A stretch of 64,000 nt of DNA from the NCBI GenBank assembly GCA_003160215.1, contig PLQW01000276.1:1-64000 (forward strand), written 5' to 3'. The notes below the pieces were generated by a model. That model was given only the letters and a program-made list of their open reading frames with translations. It was not told the origin of the DNA and made no database searches. Positions 47,062 to 57,341 of this stretch are shown one piece after another. Numbering within the stretch: the first letter of the stretch is position 1; each line of letters opens with the position of its first letter. The position numbers and the translations under genes are program-made. This DNA comes from Acidobacteriaceae bacterium (GTDB lineage: Bacteria > Acidobacteriota > Terriglobia > Terriglobales > Acidobacteriaceae).

Positions 47062-47205
47062 TGAATTGTCATTACGAGCGCCCGATTTTGGCACGAGGAA
47101 TCTGCTTTTTGCAGGGCCATGCAAAAGCAGATCCCTCGCTCCTCCACCCCAGCGAGGGCAAAAGCGGCCCTCGCTGGGGACCCCCGCTGCGCTCGTGATG
47201 ACAAA
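47062..47205. repeat. MITE-like palindromic element, GTCATTACGAG family
   Basis: gtcattacgagcg ... cgctcgtgatgac ends; core atctgctttttgca-gggcca-tgcaaaagcagat; extra hairpin ccccagcgagggc...gccctcgctgggg. Confidence 0.85.
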
Positions 47206-47268
47206 TCCGAGGCGGAACGCCGCGCTCGCTCAGCAGGACAGAGTATTTGGAGAGGGAAGGACGCAACC

Positions 47269-48558
<1,290 letters not shown>

Positions 48559-48621
48559 GGGCGGCCGGGAAAGCCCTTAGATCAAATGGGATTCTCTATA
48601 TCCACGTCTGCCGGGGACTTT

Positions 48622-48795
48622 TAGGGCGTGTGTGAGAACTCCTGTCGCCCCTACGGGACTCGGATCTATTTCCCACTTTACCCAGCACTGCGCCTGCGGC
48701 TGCGTGCTGGGCTAGACTGAGCCACGCCTACGGCGTTGGATTTTCCGGCAGCAAATTCCACTGGCAAATGCCAAGTTTGGTTCACACACGCGCTC
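48622..48795. repeat. Palindromic dispersed element (copy A) with terminal inverted repeats
   Basis: gcgtgtgtgagaac ... gttcacacacgcgc; internal stretch is repeated in inverted orientation at 50319-50404. Confidence 0.7.
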
Positions 48796-48879
48796 TTCTA
48801 GCCGCGGGGTTGGATTCGAGCGCCCAAGGCTCGGGTAAATGCCACGTGACGCTGCTTCCCACGGTTTACACTTGAGGTA

Positions 48880-50016
48880 GTGCGAATCGCCATCGACATC
48901 CGGCGCATTAACGAATTCGGTGTGGGGACCTACACCCGCAACGCCATCCGCACGCTCGCCCGGCTGGACCATGAGAACGAATATTTCCTCATCGGCATTC
49001 CCGGAAAGCTGCCGTTTACCGAGCCGCTGCCGTCGAACTTCGCCGTGGTCCCGGCGCAGCCCAACGAGTTCTCGCTGGGCAGCTACTTCGAACTGCATCG
49101 TATCCTCAAGCTGAATGGCTGCGACCTGTTGCATGTGCCGCATCTGTTCTGGAAGCCGCAGGGCATACCGTGCCCCTACGTGGTCACGGTGCATGATCTG
49201 TTCGATCACCTCTACCGCGTGAACAGCCAATCCACCCTGAAACGCAGGCTGCATTTTGAGTTCACCAAACGGGTGCTGCATCGCGCTGCCCGCATCTTCG
49301 CCGTATCCAATTTCTCCAAGAAAGACACCGAGCGCCTGTTTCAGGTTGCGCCGGAAAAGATCGAGGTCATCTACAACGCCCTCGATGACCGTTTCCGCCT
49401 TGGCCATGCCAGCGATGCCGAGCGCGAGTTCATCGCGGAGCGTTATCAGGTGAATTATCCTTTCCTGCTCTACGCCGGCCGCATCAGCCCGCACAAGAAC
49501 GTGGTGCGCATCATCGAGGCGTTCTCCGCGCTCAAGACCGAGTTGGCCAAGGAAAAACAGTTTGAGGACCTGAAGCTGATCATCATTGGCGATGAGGTCT
49601 CGAAGCATCCCGACCTGCGGCGCGCGGTGGTCAAGGGGCGGGTCCAGAACGATGTGCGCTTCCTGGGCTTCGTGCCCATCGAGGTGCTGCGGATCTTCTA
49701 CGATCAGGCAAAGATCTTCGTGTTTCCGTCGCTGTATGAAGGATTCGGTCTGCCGCCCCTGGAAGCCATGGCGCACGGCACTCCAGTGGTCACCAGCAAC
49801 ACCTCTTCCATTCCCGAAGTTGTAGGCAACGCCGCAGTCATGGTGAATCCGGAAAACGTGTTCGAGATCATGAAGGCCCTGCACCGCGTGCTGCTTGACC
49901 AGAGCGTGCGCGACAAGCTAAAGGCGCGCGGACTGCAGCAGTGTGAAAAGTTTTCCTGGGAAGCCAGCGTGCGTCGCATGCTTCAGGTTTATGGCGAAGT
50001 TGCACGACCGGCGTAG
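48880..50016 (+). CDS. Glycosyltransferase family 4
   Basis: IDIRRINEFGVGTYTRNAIRTL...FLLYAGRISPHKNVVRIIEAF...FVFPSLYEGFGLPPLEAMAHGTPVVTSNTSSIPEVVG; GTG start. Confidence 0.92.
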   Translation: MRIAIDIRRINEFGVGTYTRNAIRTLARLDHENEYFLIGIPGKLPFTEPLPSNFAVVPAQPNEFSLGSYFELHRILKLNGCDLLHVPHLFWKPQGIPCPYVVTVHDLFDHLYRVNSQSTLKRRLHFEFTKRVLHRAARIFAVSNFSKKDTERLFQVAPEKIEVIYNALDDRFRLGHASDAEREFIAERYQVNYPFLLYAGRISPHKNVVRIIEAFSALKTELAKEKQFEDLKLIIIGDEVSKHPDLRRAVVKGRVQNDVRFLGFVPIEVLRIFYDQAKIFVFPSLYEGFGLPPLEAMAHGTPVVTSNTSSIPEVVGNAAVMVNPENVFEIMKALHRVLLDQSVRDKLKARGLQQCEKFSWEASVRRMLQVYGEVARPA

Positions 50017-50318
50017 CTGCTCCACGTCTCTCCTGAGCACTTCGACGCCCCACATGAGTACAGAGGGGCCACTCCGCCGAGGCTTCGCGCGAAAATATTG
50101 CTCTGCGCCGGTTCCTTTCGAAAGCTGGTATTCGCCCGGACACGATCGCCGATTGCGCAAGTCGTTGAGACTGCGAGAACGCACATTCCTGAGTCTGACA
50201 GGCATCAAGTGGAAGTCAAGTTGCGTCTTAACTTCAGAAGGCGTCTCATACATCGGTTTTGAAGGGGCACGGCTTCAGTCGTGCCGCAAATGGCCGTTTT
50301 CGAACCGGGCTTTAGGGC

Positions 50319-50404
50319 CGTGGGTGAGAACCAAACGTGGCATTTGCCAGTGGACTTGATGGGTGAAAATCCAGCGCCATAGGCGCGGCCCAGTTTAGCC
50401 CATC
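50319..50404. repeat. Dispersed element copy B, inverted relative to 48622-48795
   Basis: gtgggtgagaaccaaacgtggcatttgccagtggacttg...gaaaatccagcgccataggcgcggcccagtttagcccatc. Confidence 0.7.
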
Positions 50405-50817
50405 CATGACAACCTCGGCGGTGTCAAGGGTTTTTTGCGACACACTTTCCCCCGCGCATTTTAAGATGCGCTACTTCGGTCTAGAAGAAAATTCTTCGTC
50501 GGCAGCAGCAGGAAACTCTGCTTTGGCGACGCTACCTGTTTGTTTGCCGATCAAGGCTCGTGTCCTAATCTTGCGATGGAACCTGCCCGGTTCCACCAAC
50601 CATCTATGCGGTGAGCTCGCACCAGCACGGAGCCGCAGGCGGAGTGCTGGGTAAAGTACTGGAGTTCACGCCAGCCAATTGGCGTTACAATGGACAGCCG
50701 TGCCGGACCTGGAACCAGCCGATCCCATGCCGTAACTTACGAAACACCATGCTGCACGTCGAATAGGCATACCGGCCTTCGAGAGTATTTGTTGCGTTTA
50801 AAAGAGGAGCGAACTGC

Positions 50818-51549
50818 ATGCGCGTAGTCCTGAAGGTAGCGCTCGGAATCCTTTGTCTCACCGCACTGGCTTCAGCCCAGACGGCCGAGGAACTGGTCGC
50901 CAAAAATATCCAAGCCCGCGGCGGCCTGGAAAAAATCAAGGCTGTGAATACCATACGCATGACCGGCAAGATTTACGTCAGCGGGTTTTACGCCGTGATC
51001 GGGGTGGAGAAAAAGCGCGGCAACTTTCTGCGCCAGAACTTCACCGTCCAGGGCATGACCCAGGTCCAGGCTTACGATGGCTCAACCGGTTGGCAGATTC
51101 AACCCTTCGGAGGCCGTAAAGACCCGGAGTTAATGGGCGAAGACGATACGCGCGACCTGATGGAAGAGTCCGACATCGACGGACCCCTGGTCGATTACCA
51201 GGCTAAGGGCAATAAAGTCGAGTACCTGGGCCACGACACAGTTGATGGCGACGACGTCTACGAACTCAAAGTCACTCTGAAAAATGGGGACATCATTTAT
51301 TACTACCTCGATCCCGACACCTACCTGGAAATCAAGCGGGAAAAGCAGCAGTTCATCCGCGGTTCGGTGCGTGAAAGCGAGGAGGCTCTAGGATCGTACA
51401 AACAGGTAGCGGGCGTTTATTATCCCTACTCCCTTGAGGTGGGCGCTAAGAACGATCCCAGTCAGCACGCAGTTATCACCGTCGAAAAGATTGAAGTCAA
51501 CGTTCCCATCGACGATTCGCAATTCAAGATGCCGGCCCCGAAGAAATAA
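50818..51549 (+). CDS. Secreted outer-membrane-lipoprotein-sorting-like protein
   Basis: Signal peptide; LVAKNIQARGGLEKIKAVNTIRMTGKI...YYYLDPDTYLEIKRE. Confidence 0.7.
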   Translation: MRVVLKVALGILCLTALASAQTAEELVAKNIQARGGLEKIKAVNTIRMTGKIYVSGFYAVIGVEKKRGNFLRQNFTVQGMTQVQAYDGSTGWQIQPFGGRKDPELMGEDDTRDLMEESDIDGPLVDYQAKGNKVEYLGHDTVDGDDVYELKVTLKNGDIIYYYLDPDTYLEIKREKQQFIRGSVRESEEALGSYKQVAGVYYPYSLEVGAKNDPSQHAVITVEKIEVNVPIDDSQFKMPAPKK

Positions 51550-51614
51550 ACGATACGGGTAGATATCGCCTGCCCTGCTTCTACACGATCTTCGCGTAAG
51601 AGGATTTAATCGAA

Positions 51615-54600
51615 ATGATTACTGCTTCCCGTGTTAACAAAACCGTCCGAGTTACTTGTTTGTCGTGCGCATTTTTCTTGTTCTTGTCCGCGATCGCGGT
51701 CGTGGCACAAACTCCCGTCAAGTTTGACTCCTCCACTATCTCGGGCTTGTCTGCCCGCAATATTGGGTCCGCCAAGATGAGTGGGCGCATCGCCGCTGTG
51801 GACGCGATCTACGACCAGGGCCGTCTGACGGTCTTTGCCGCCTCGGCCAGCGGCGGCGTGTGGAAGTCGATTAACGGCGGCACCACCTTCAAGTCAGTGT
51901 TCGACAAGCCTGACGTGCAGTCGATTGGCGCCGTGACCATCGATCCGTCCAACCCGCAGATCGTGTGGGTGGGCAGCGGCGAGTCTTGGACGCGCAACAG
52001 CGTCTCCGTGGGCGACGGCATTTACAAATCGACGGACGGTGGCGAGAACTGGACCAATGTCGGCCTGAAAGATTCCGAGCATATCGCCCGCATCCTGGTG
52101 GACCCGAAGGATTCCAACACCGTTTACGCGTGTGCCACCGGCCACCTCTGGAATGACAACCCCGAGCGCGGCGTTTACAAGACCAGCGATGGCGCCAAGA
52201 CGTGGCGCAAAGTATTGGCTGGCCGCAATGGCTCGACCGGCTGTGGCATGTTGTCCATGAGTCCGCTCGAACCGAACACCATCTTCGCCTCGATGTGGGA
52301 TTTTCGCCGCCAGGGTTGGACCTTCCGCTCCGGCGATCCGGGCAGCGGACTTTACAAGTCCACCGACGGCGGCGAACACTGGACGGAACTCACCGACACC
52401 AATAGCAAGGGCCTTCCCGCGAAACCTTACGGCCGAATCGCGCTGGCGGTGGCGCCATCCAAGCCGCAGGTCGTCTACGCCATGATCGAATCGGCAGCCA
52501 GCGCGCTGTTCCGTTCCGATGATGGCGGCAAGACGTGGGCCAAGATGGATGCCAGCCAGTTTATGGTGTGGCGTCCGTTTTACTTCGCCAACCTCATCGT
52601 CGATCCCAAGGACGAGAACAAGATTTTCAAACCTGATCTCATTCTTTTGCTCAGCGTGAATGGCGGTCGCAGCTTCAGTCCGGTCTCCAGCGCGGCGCAC
52701 GGAGACTTTCACGCCGTTTGGATCGATCCCGCGAATACAAACATCGTGTATGCCGGCGATGACGGTGGCTTGTGGCGCAGTGAGGATGGCGGAACGCGAT
52801 GGAAGCACCAGATGAATCTGCCAGTGTCGCAGTTCTATCACGTCAGCGTGGACAATGCGGACCCGTATCACGTCTATGGCGGCCTCCAGGACAACAGCTC
52901 ATGGGTGGGCGATTCGTCGTATCCCGGCGGCGTCAGCAACTCGCGCTGGGAGAACATGTACGGCGGCGACGGCTTCTGGATGTTCGAGGACCCTGCCGAC
53001 CCGGCGTACATTTATGCCGAATCGCAGGGTGGCGCCATCGGCCGGGTGAATCGCTTTACTCATGAAGGCCGTGCCATCACGCCCTACGCCCAATATGGCG
53101 AGAAGAAACTGCGCTTCAATTGGAACACGCCCATCGCCATGAGTCCCAACGAAAAAGGCACGATCTACATGGGCGCGCAGTTCCTGTTCCGTTCGCGCGA
53201 TCACGGACAATCCTGGGAGCGCATCTCGCCCGACCTGACGACGAACGATCCCGAGAAGCAGAAGCAGGAAGAGTCTGGCGGCGTCACGGTTGACAACTCT
53301 GCCGCCGAAATGCACACCACCATCTACTCCATCAGCGAGTCACCCAAGAATGGAAACATCATCTGGGTTGGCACCGACGACGGAAATTTACAGATCACGC
53401 GCGATGGCGGAAAGACCTGGACGAACGTTGTTGGCAACGTTGGCGTGGCGAAGAACTCGTGGGTATCCACGGTCGCGGCCAGCCGCTTCGACGAAGGCAC
53501 CGCCTACGTTACCTTCGATCGCCATACCTTCGGCGACATGCAGCCGTACGTCTACAAGACCACCGACTACGGCAAGACCTGGACATCGTTGCAAGCGCAG
53601 GACAACGGGGTGCGCGGGTACGCCCACGTCATCACGGAAGACACCGTCAGCCCAAACATCCTGTTTCTAGGCACTGAATTCGGCCTGTGGATCTCCGTCG
53701 ACGGTGGCAACAAGTGGGCACAATATAAAGGTAGCGATTTCCCTGCGGTTGCGGTGCGCGACATCGTGGTGCAGCCGCGCGAGTCCGATCTGGTGCTGGC
53801 TACCCATGGCCGCGGCATCTGGATCATCGACGACATTTCGCCGTTGCGCGCCTTGACTCCCGACCTGATGCCGAAAGCCGCGGCATTCATCACCAGCCGC
53901 CCGGCCACCCAGTACATCGACGCCAATGCTTCGTGGCCCGAGGGCGACGAGACCTTCATTGGTCCCAGCCGGCCGACGGACGCGCTCATCACTTACTACC
54001 AGAAGGGCCGCCACATCTATGGCGACATGAAGATCGAAGTCTTCGATCCGCAGGGCAAGCTGCTCGACACCATAAGCGGGACCAAGCATCGCGGTCTGAA
54101 CCGCGCCACCTGGTCGATGAGACTGAAAGCTCCCAGCGTGCCTCCGGCGGCGAGCGCAGCATTTGGCGCCCTCCAGGGACCGCTTGTTCTGCCGGACACC
54201 TACACCGTGAAAATGACCAAGGGCGATGAGGTGTACACCACCGAGCTAAAGGTCGTCGAAGACCCGCGTACCACGTACACGATGGCGGAGCGCCAGGCTC
54301 AATTTGATCTGACGATGAAGCTCTACAACATGCTGGACCACATGAGCTGGGCGGTCGATTCGATCATCGGAATTCGCGACGCCGCCACCGAACGGGCGAG
54401 CAAGCTGCCGGCAAACGATCCCCTGCGCCAGCGTCTCACCCAGCTGGCCACTTCGGCGGACAAGATTCGCTCGGAGATTGTGGCTACCAAGGAAGGCGGG
54501 GCCATCACCGGCGAGGAACGGCTTCGCGAATTCCTGACCACCCTTTATGGCGACGTGAATAGCTACAACGGACCTCCGACCGCTGCGCAGGTTGAGCGCA

Positions 54601-54803
54601 CTGTAGTATTGGGCCGGGAGTTAGAGGACGTGATCAAGAAGTTCCAGAATCAACTCTCGGCACAACTGCCCGCCATTAACACCGCGCTGCAACAGAAGAA
54701 ACTGGACCCCATCCAAGTCATAAGCGAATTGGAATGGCAGAAGCAGCATCCGGAAGGATCGCAAGCTAAAGCATCGGGCATGCAAATGCGCGAGCGAGAT
54801 TGA
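51615..54803 (+). CDS. Secreted VPS10/sortilin-like BNR-repeat beta-propeller protein
   Basis: Repeated S-x-D-G-G-x-x-W motifs (STDGGENW, SDDGGKTW, SEDGGTRW, TRDGGKTW, SVDGGNKW) after a signal peptide. Confidence 0.85.
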   Translation: MITASRVNKTVRVTCLSCAFFLFLSAIAVVAQTPVKFDSSTISGLSARNIGSAKMSGRIAAVDAIYDQGRLTVFAASASGGVWKSINGGTTFKSVFDKPDVQSIGAVTIDPSNPQIVWVGSGESWTRNSVSVGDGIYKSTDGGENWTNVGLKDSEHIARILVDPKDSNTVYACATGHLWNDNPERGVYKTSDGAKTWRKVLAGRNGSTGCGMLSMSPLEPNTIFASMWDFRRQGWTFRSGDPGSGLYKSTDGGEHWTELTDTNSKGLPAKPYGRIALAVAPSKPQVVYAMIESAASALFRSDDGGKTWAKMDASQFMVWRPFYFANLIVDPKDENKIFKPDLILLLSVNGGRSFSPVSSAAHGDFHAVWIDPANTNIVYAGDDGGLWRSEDGGTRWKHQMNLPVSQFYHVSVDNADPYHVYGGLQDNSSWVGDSSYPGGVSNSRWENMYGGDGFWMFEDPADPAYIYAESQGGAIGRVNRFTHEGRAITPYAQYGEKKLRFNWNTPIAMSPNEKGTIYMGAQFLFRSRDHGQSWERISPDLTTNDPEKQKQEESGGVTVDNSAAEMHTTIYSISESPKNGNIIWVGTDDGNLQITRDGGKTWTNVVGNVGVAKNSWVSTVAASRFDEGTAYVTFDRHTFGDMQPYVYKTTDYGKTWTSLQAQDNGVRGYAHVITEDTVSPNILFLGTEFGLWISVDGGNKWAQYKGSDFPAVAVRDIVVQPRESDLVLATHGRGIWIIDDISPLRALTPDLMPKAAAFITSRPATQYIDANASWPEGDETFIGPSRPTDALITYYQKGRHIYGDMKIEVFDPQGKLLDTISGTKHRGLNRATWSMRLKAPSVPPAASAAFGALQGPLVLPDTYTVKMTKGDEVYTTELKVVEDPRTTYTMAERQAQFDLTMKLYNMLDHMSWAVDSIIGIRDAATERASKLPANDPLRQRLTQLATSADKIRSEIVATKEGGAITGEERLREFLTTLYGDVNSYNGPPTAAQVERTVVLGRELEDVIKKFQNQLSAQLPAINTALQQKKLDPIQVISELEWQKQHPEGSQAKASGMQMRERD

Positions 54804-55298
54804 ACTGACAAGTGGCGTTTTTCGAAAAAAAGAGCTACTGGGAGAGCGGCCCTGCTTGCCGGTTCATCGAGCACTCGATCTGCTGTCGAGCTCTAGCATT
54901 CGGCCCGTCAGAGCCGGATTGGCTTGCTCCTGCAGCTCCCTGACTAACCGCGACATGCAGCCGTGCAAAATGCACCCCGCCAGCGCCTCACCATTCATGG
55001 GCTTCGGGGGCGCCAGCGCTCCCCCGCGCATTCTCGGCTGCAGGTAGTGAAAGGCGCGGAACAACGTCTCGGTGGCCCGGTAAAGCTTTCGTTTGTCAGT
55101 CATCATTGGAATCATCCTTTCGTCTGGTCGTGACTTTGCTTCGCTCGTCGCCGGTTGTAGGTTTGGGACATTGCCTCGCACCCGGAGGCGGGATGGTTCG
55201 CCCGCCCCCAAATGCGTCCACGACTGAGAGCAGGGCGGCCAGTTGTGCTTCTTTTCCCGCTCTCGTGAACGCACAATGCGCCGGTTCGTCTGCGCTAT

Positions 55299-55354
55299 CA
55301 ATGCACCAGCGGTGATTTGTGGGTGATCTGGATAACCGACTGATTCCAAAGCTC
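55299..55354. repeat. Direct repeat copy 1
   Basis: caatgcaccagcggtgatttgtgggtgatctggataaccgactgattcca; matches 57151-57217. Confidence 0.8.
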
Positions 55355-55540
55355 TTGGAGCAGGTCAATTAGCCTGGAGTATCTAAAGATCTGGGTGGTC
55401 AGCGTCGGTAGAGGTCGGGGACGATGGCGGTTGTAGGTTCGGTGGTGACCGAACTCGACGGCGTGGCACAGAAAAATTGAAGAGGCCCTGTCATCCAGAA
55501 CCTCTTCGCAGCCGACCGTCGAACAGCGATGACCGAAAGC

Positions 55541-56998
55541 TTACTTTCCGAGCAAGTCGCGCGGGGTGCCCACGCCCGTGCAGTAGTCCCAGTTCGCGAC
55601 CGCGGAGCTGCCGTTCGAACCGGTCTTAACATCGTAGAAGTTCGTAGGGTAGGCCGTAGCTGTCGCGAGTTGGGAATACAACAAGTTGTTTTCGAAGTTG
55701 CTGAAATAGTCATCGCCGATGGGAGTCAGGAAGACCGATCCCAGCTTGTTGCCTGCCCGGTTGACGATACTCGCCAACGCCGGGGACGAAACGCTGGTGC
55801 CTCCAACAACAGTCCAGCCCCCTGCGCCGTATGAGCTGTAGACATACACGCCGGACGCAGGATCGGCGTCAAAGGACAGGTCAGGATTGAGTCGGTTGGA
55901 CTGTCCAAAGATGGGATACTGATAGTTAGCCCACGGTCCCATATTGCCCCCGGTCCAGGATGTGGCGTACGTCTCAAAGGCACTTGTGCCGCCGCCGGAG
56001 CCGCCCCAACAGGACTCGGAAGTGACCTTATGGGTGACAGAGTCGCGCAACACGGAGGTACCGCCTGCGGCAACCACCCAAGGATTGGTGGCGGGATATC
56101 CCACACCGAAACCGCTATCGCCAGAAGAAGCAAAGGCGAGGATATGGGTGTTCCATCCAGTTAATCCGTTATAGGCGAAGTCCGCGAAGAACGAATCACC
56201 GGCAATCTGGCCCGAGAACTCCGGCCATTGCCAGCTGTTGGAAACCTGCCCGCCGGCGGGGTAGTGAGCGACGATGTAGTTGAAGGCTACTTGCTCTGCC
56301 CAAACAAGATCGTTCAAATTTTGCGTGCAGGCTTCGACTAGGAGGATTTGGGCCCTGGGAGCGAAGACGTGCGCCCACTCGATGTCCAGGGACGACTCCA
56401 CCGCCCAGCCGCGAAGTCCTGGTGGGGGTAGGGGCGGGGGGCCCGTGGGGCAGCCAGTGGGGGGGCCGGTGGCGTAGACCTTAGTGGCGGTCATTGGCTG
56501 CAGACCCCAATAGCTGTCAAAAGCATTCAGGTCGGAGTTCGCTGTTGGGTTATCGTAAGCCTCTATTACGGCGATTGCGCCATAACCTGCAAGGCTGGGA
56601 CCGCCCGACCCCGAAGCATAGTTGGGTATGCATCCCGAGCTACGCGGTTGTGGGCTGCTCACGTAAAGGCAGCCCAGCGACTGGGGGGTCTCGGCCATTT
56701 GTACCGTACTCAAAGGGCCAGGAACCTCCAAAGCAGCAGGGGAGTCTAGCCGCACAGGATTGCTACCGTCGAGACTGTACATCACGAGAGTTGTGTGGGC
56801 ATGACCCTCGGGCTGCTCCTTGCTACTTTCCGGGATGTAGACGTGCCCGCTTTGTGGTGTGGGCAGGCTGTCTTGAGCCGGCAGTGAAACCTTACCCGTG
56901 TTACCCGTGTTGTCGGTTGCAGAAGATGGAACCACCGCCAGGGTGAGGGAGAGGATTAGCGGCAGTGACAATGATGCGAATCGAGTTTGCGTTTTCAT
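55541..56998 (-). CDS. S53-family (sedolisin/kumamolisin-like) peptidase
   Basis: VESSLDIEWAHV, FASSGDSGFG, VVGGTSVSSPALASIV catalytic motifs; signal peptide. Confidence 0.92.
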   Translation of the reverse strand: MKTQTRFASLSLPLILSLTLAVVPSSATDNTGNTGKVSLPAQDSLPTPQSGHVYIPESSKEQPEGHAHTTLVMYSLDGSNPVRLDSPAALEVPGPLSTVQMAETPQSLGCLYVSSPQPRSSGCIPNYASGSGGPSLAGYGAIAVIEAYDNPTANSDLNAFDSYWGLQPMTATKVYATGPPTGCPTGPPPLPPPGLRGWAVESSLDIEWAHVFAPRAQILLVEACTQNLNDLVWAEQVAFNYIVAHYPAGGQVSNSWQWPEFSGQIAGDSFFADFAYNGLTGWNTHILAFASSGDSGFGVGYPATNPWVVAAGGTSVLRDSVTHKVTSESCWGGSGGGTSAFETYATSWTGGNMGPWANYQYPIFGQSNRLNPDLSFDADPASGVYVYSSYGAGGWTVVGGTSVSSPALASIVNRAGNKLGSVFLTPIGDDYFSNFENNLLYSQLATATAYPTNFYDVKTGSNGSSAVANWDYCTGVGTPRDLLGK

Positions 56999-57150
56999 AG
57001 TGACCTCCTTGTGGTCATAGGGTTGTGGCGAAGATCTGAGCTGAGGTCGTCGTCGATTGTGCTGCGGTCAAAGTCGGTCACCGCCTAGGAACCGAATTCG
57101 CTAATCCGGTTCAAATTCGTGCCGAGTGTGCGTTAATTGGCTTGCGAAGA

Positions 57151-57217
57151 CAATGCACCAGCGGTGATTTGTGGGTGATCTAACGGTGATCTGGGTAATC
57201 GACTCATTCCAGAGCCG
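57151..57217. repeat. Direct repeat copy 2
   Basis: caatgcaccagcggtgatttgtgggtgatctaacggtgatctgggtaatcgactcattcca; carries an extra 11-nt stretch. Confidence 0.8.
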
Positions 57218-57341
57218 CTTAACTTGACGCTCGGCTTGGATTTCCGGGGCTGACGCGGTTGAATTTCGTGGGGAGGCTGCAAACTTCGCTTGGAACTGAG
57301 GGTGGAGCGGTGTACACTTTGCCCCACATCTCTCCCAACGG

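Noticed and set aside
48712-49884. 390-aa minus-strand ORF
   Set aside because: Antisense of the glycosyltransferase gene.
54864-55103. Possible 79-aa minus-strand gene (MTDKRKLYRATETLFRAFHYLQPRMRGG...)
   Set aside because: Plausible start and stop but no recognisable family or ribosome-binding-site support; not strong enough to list.
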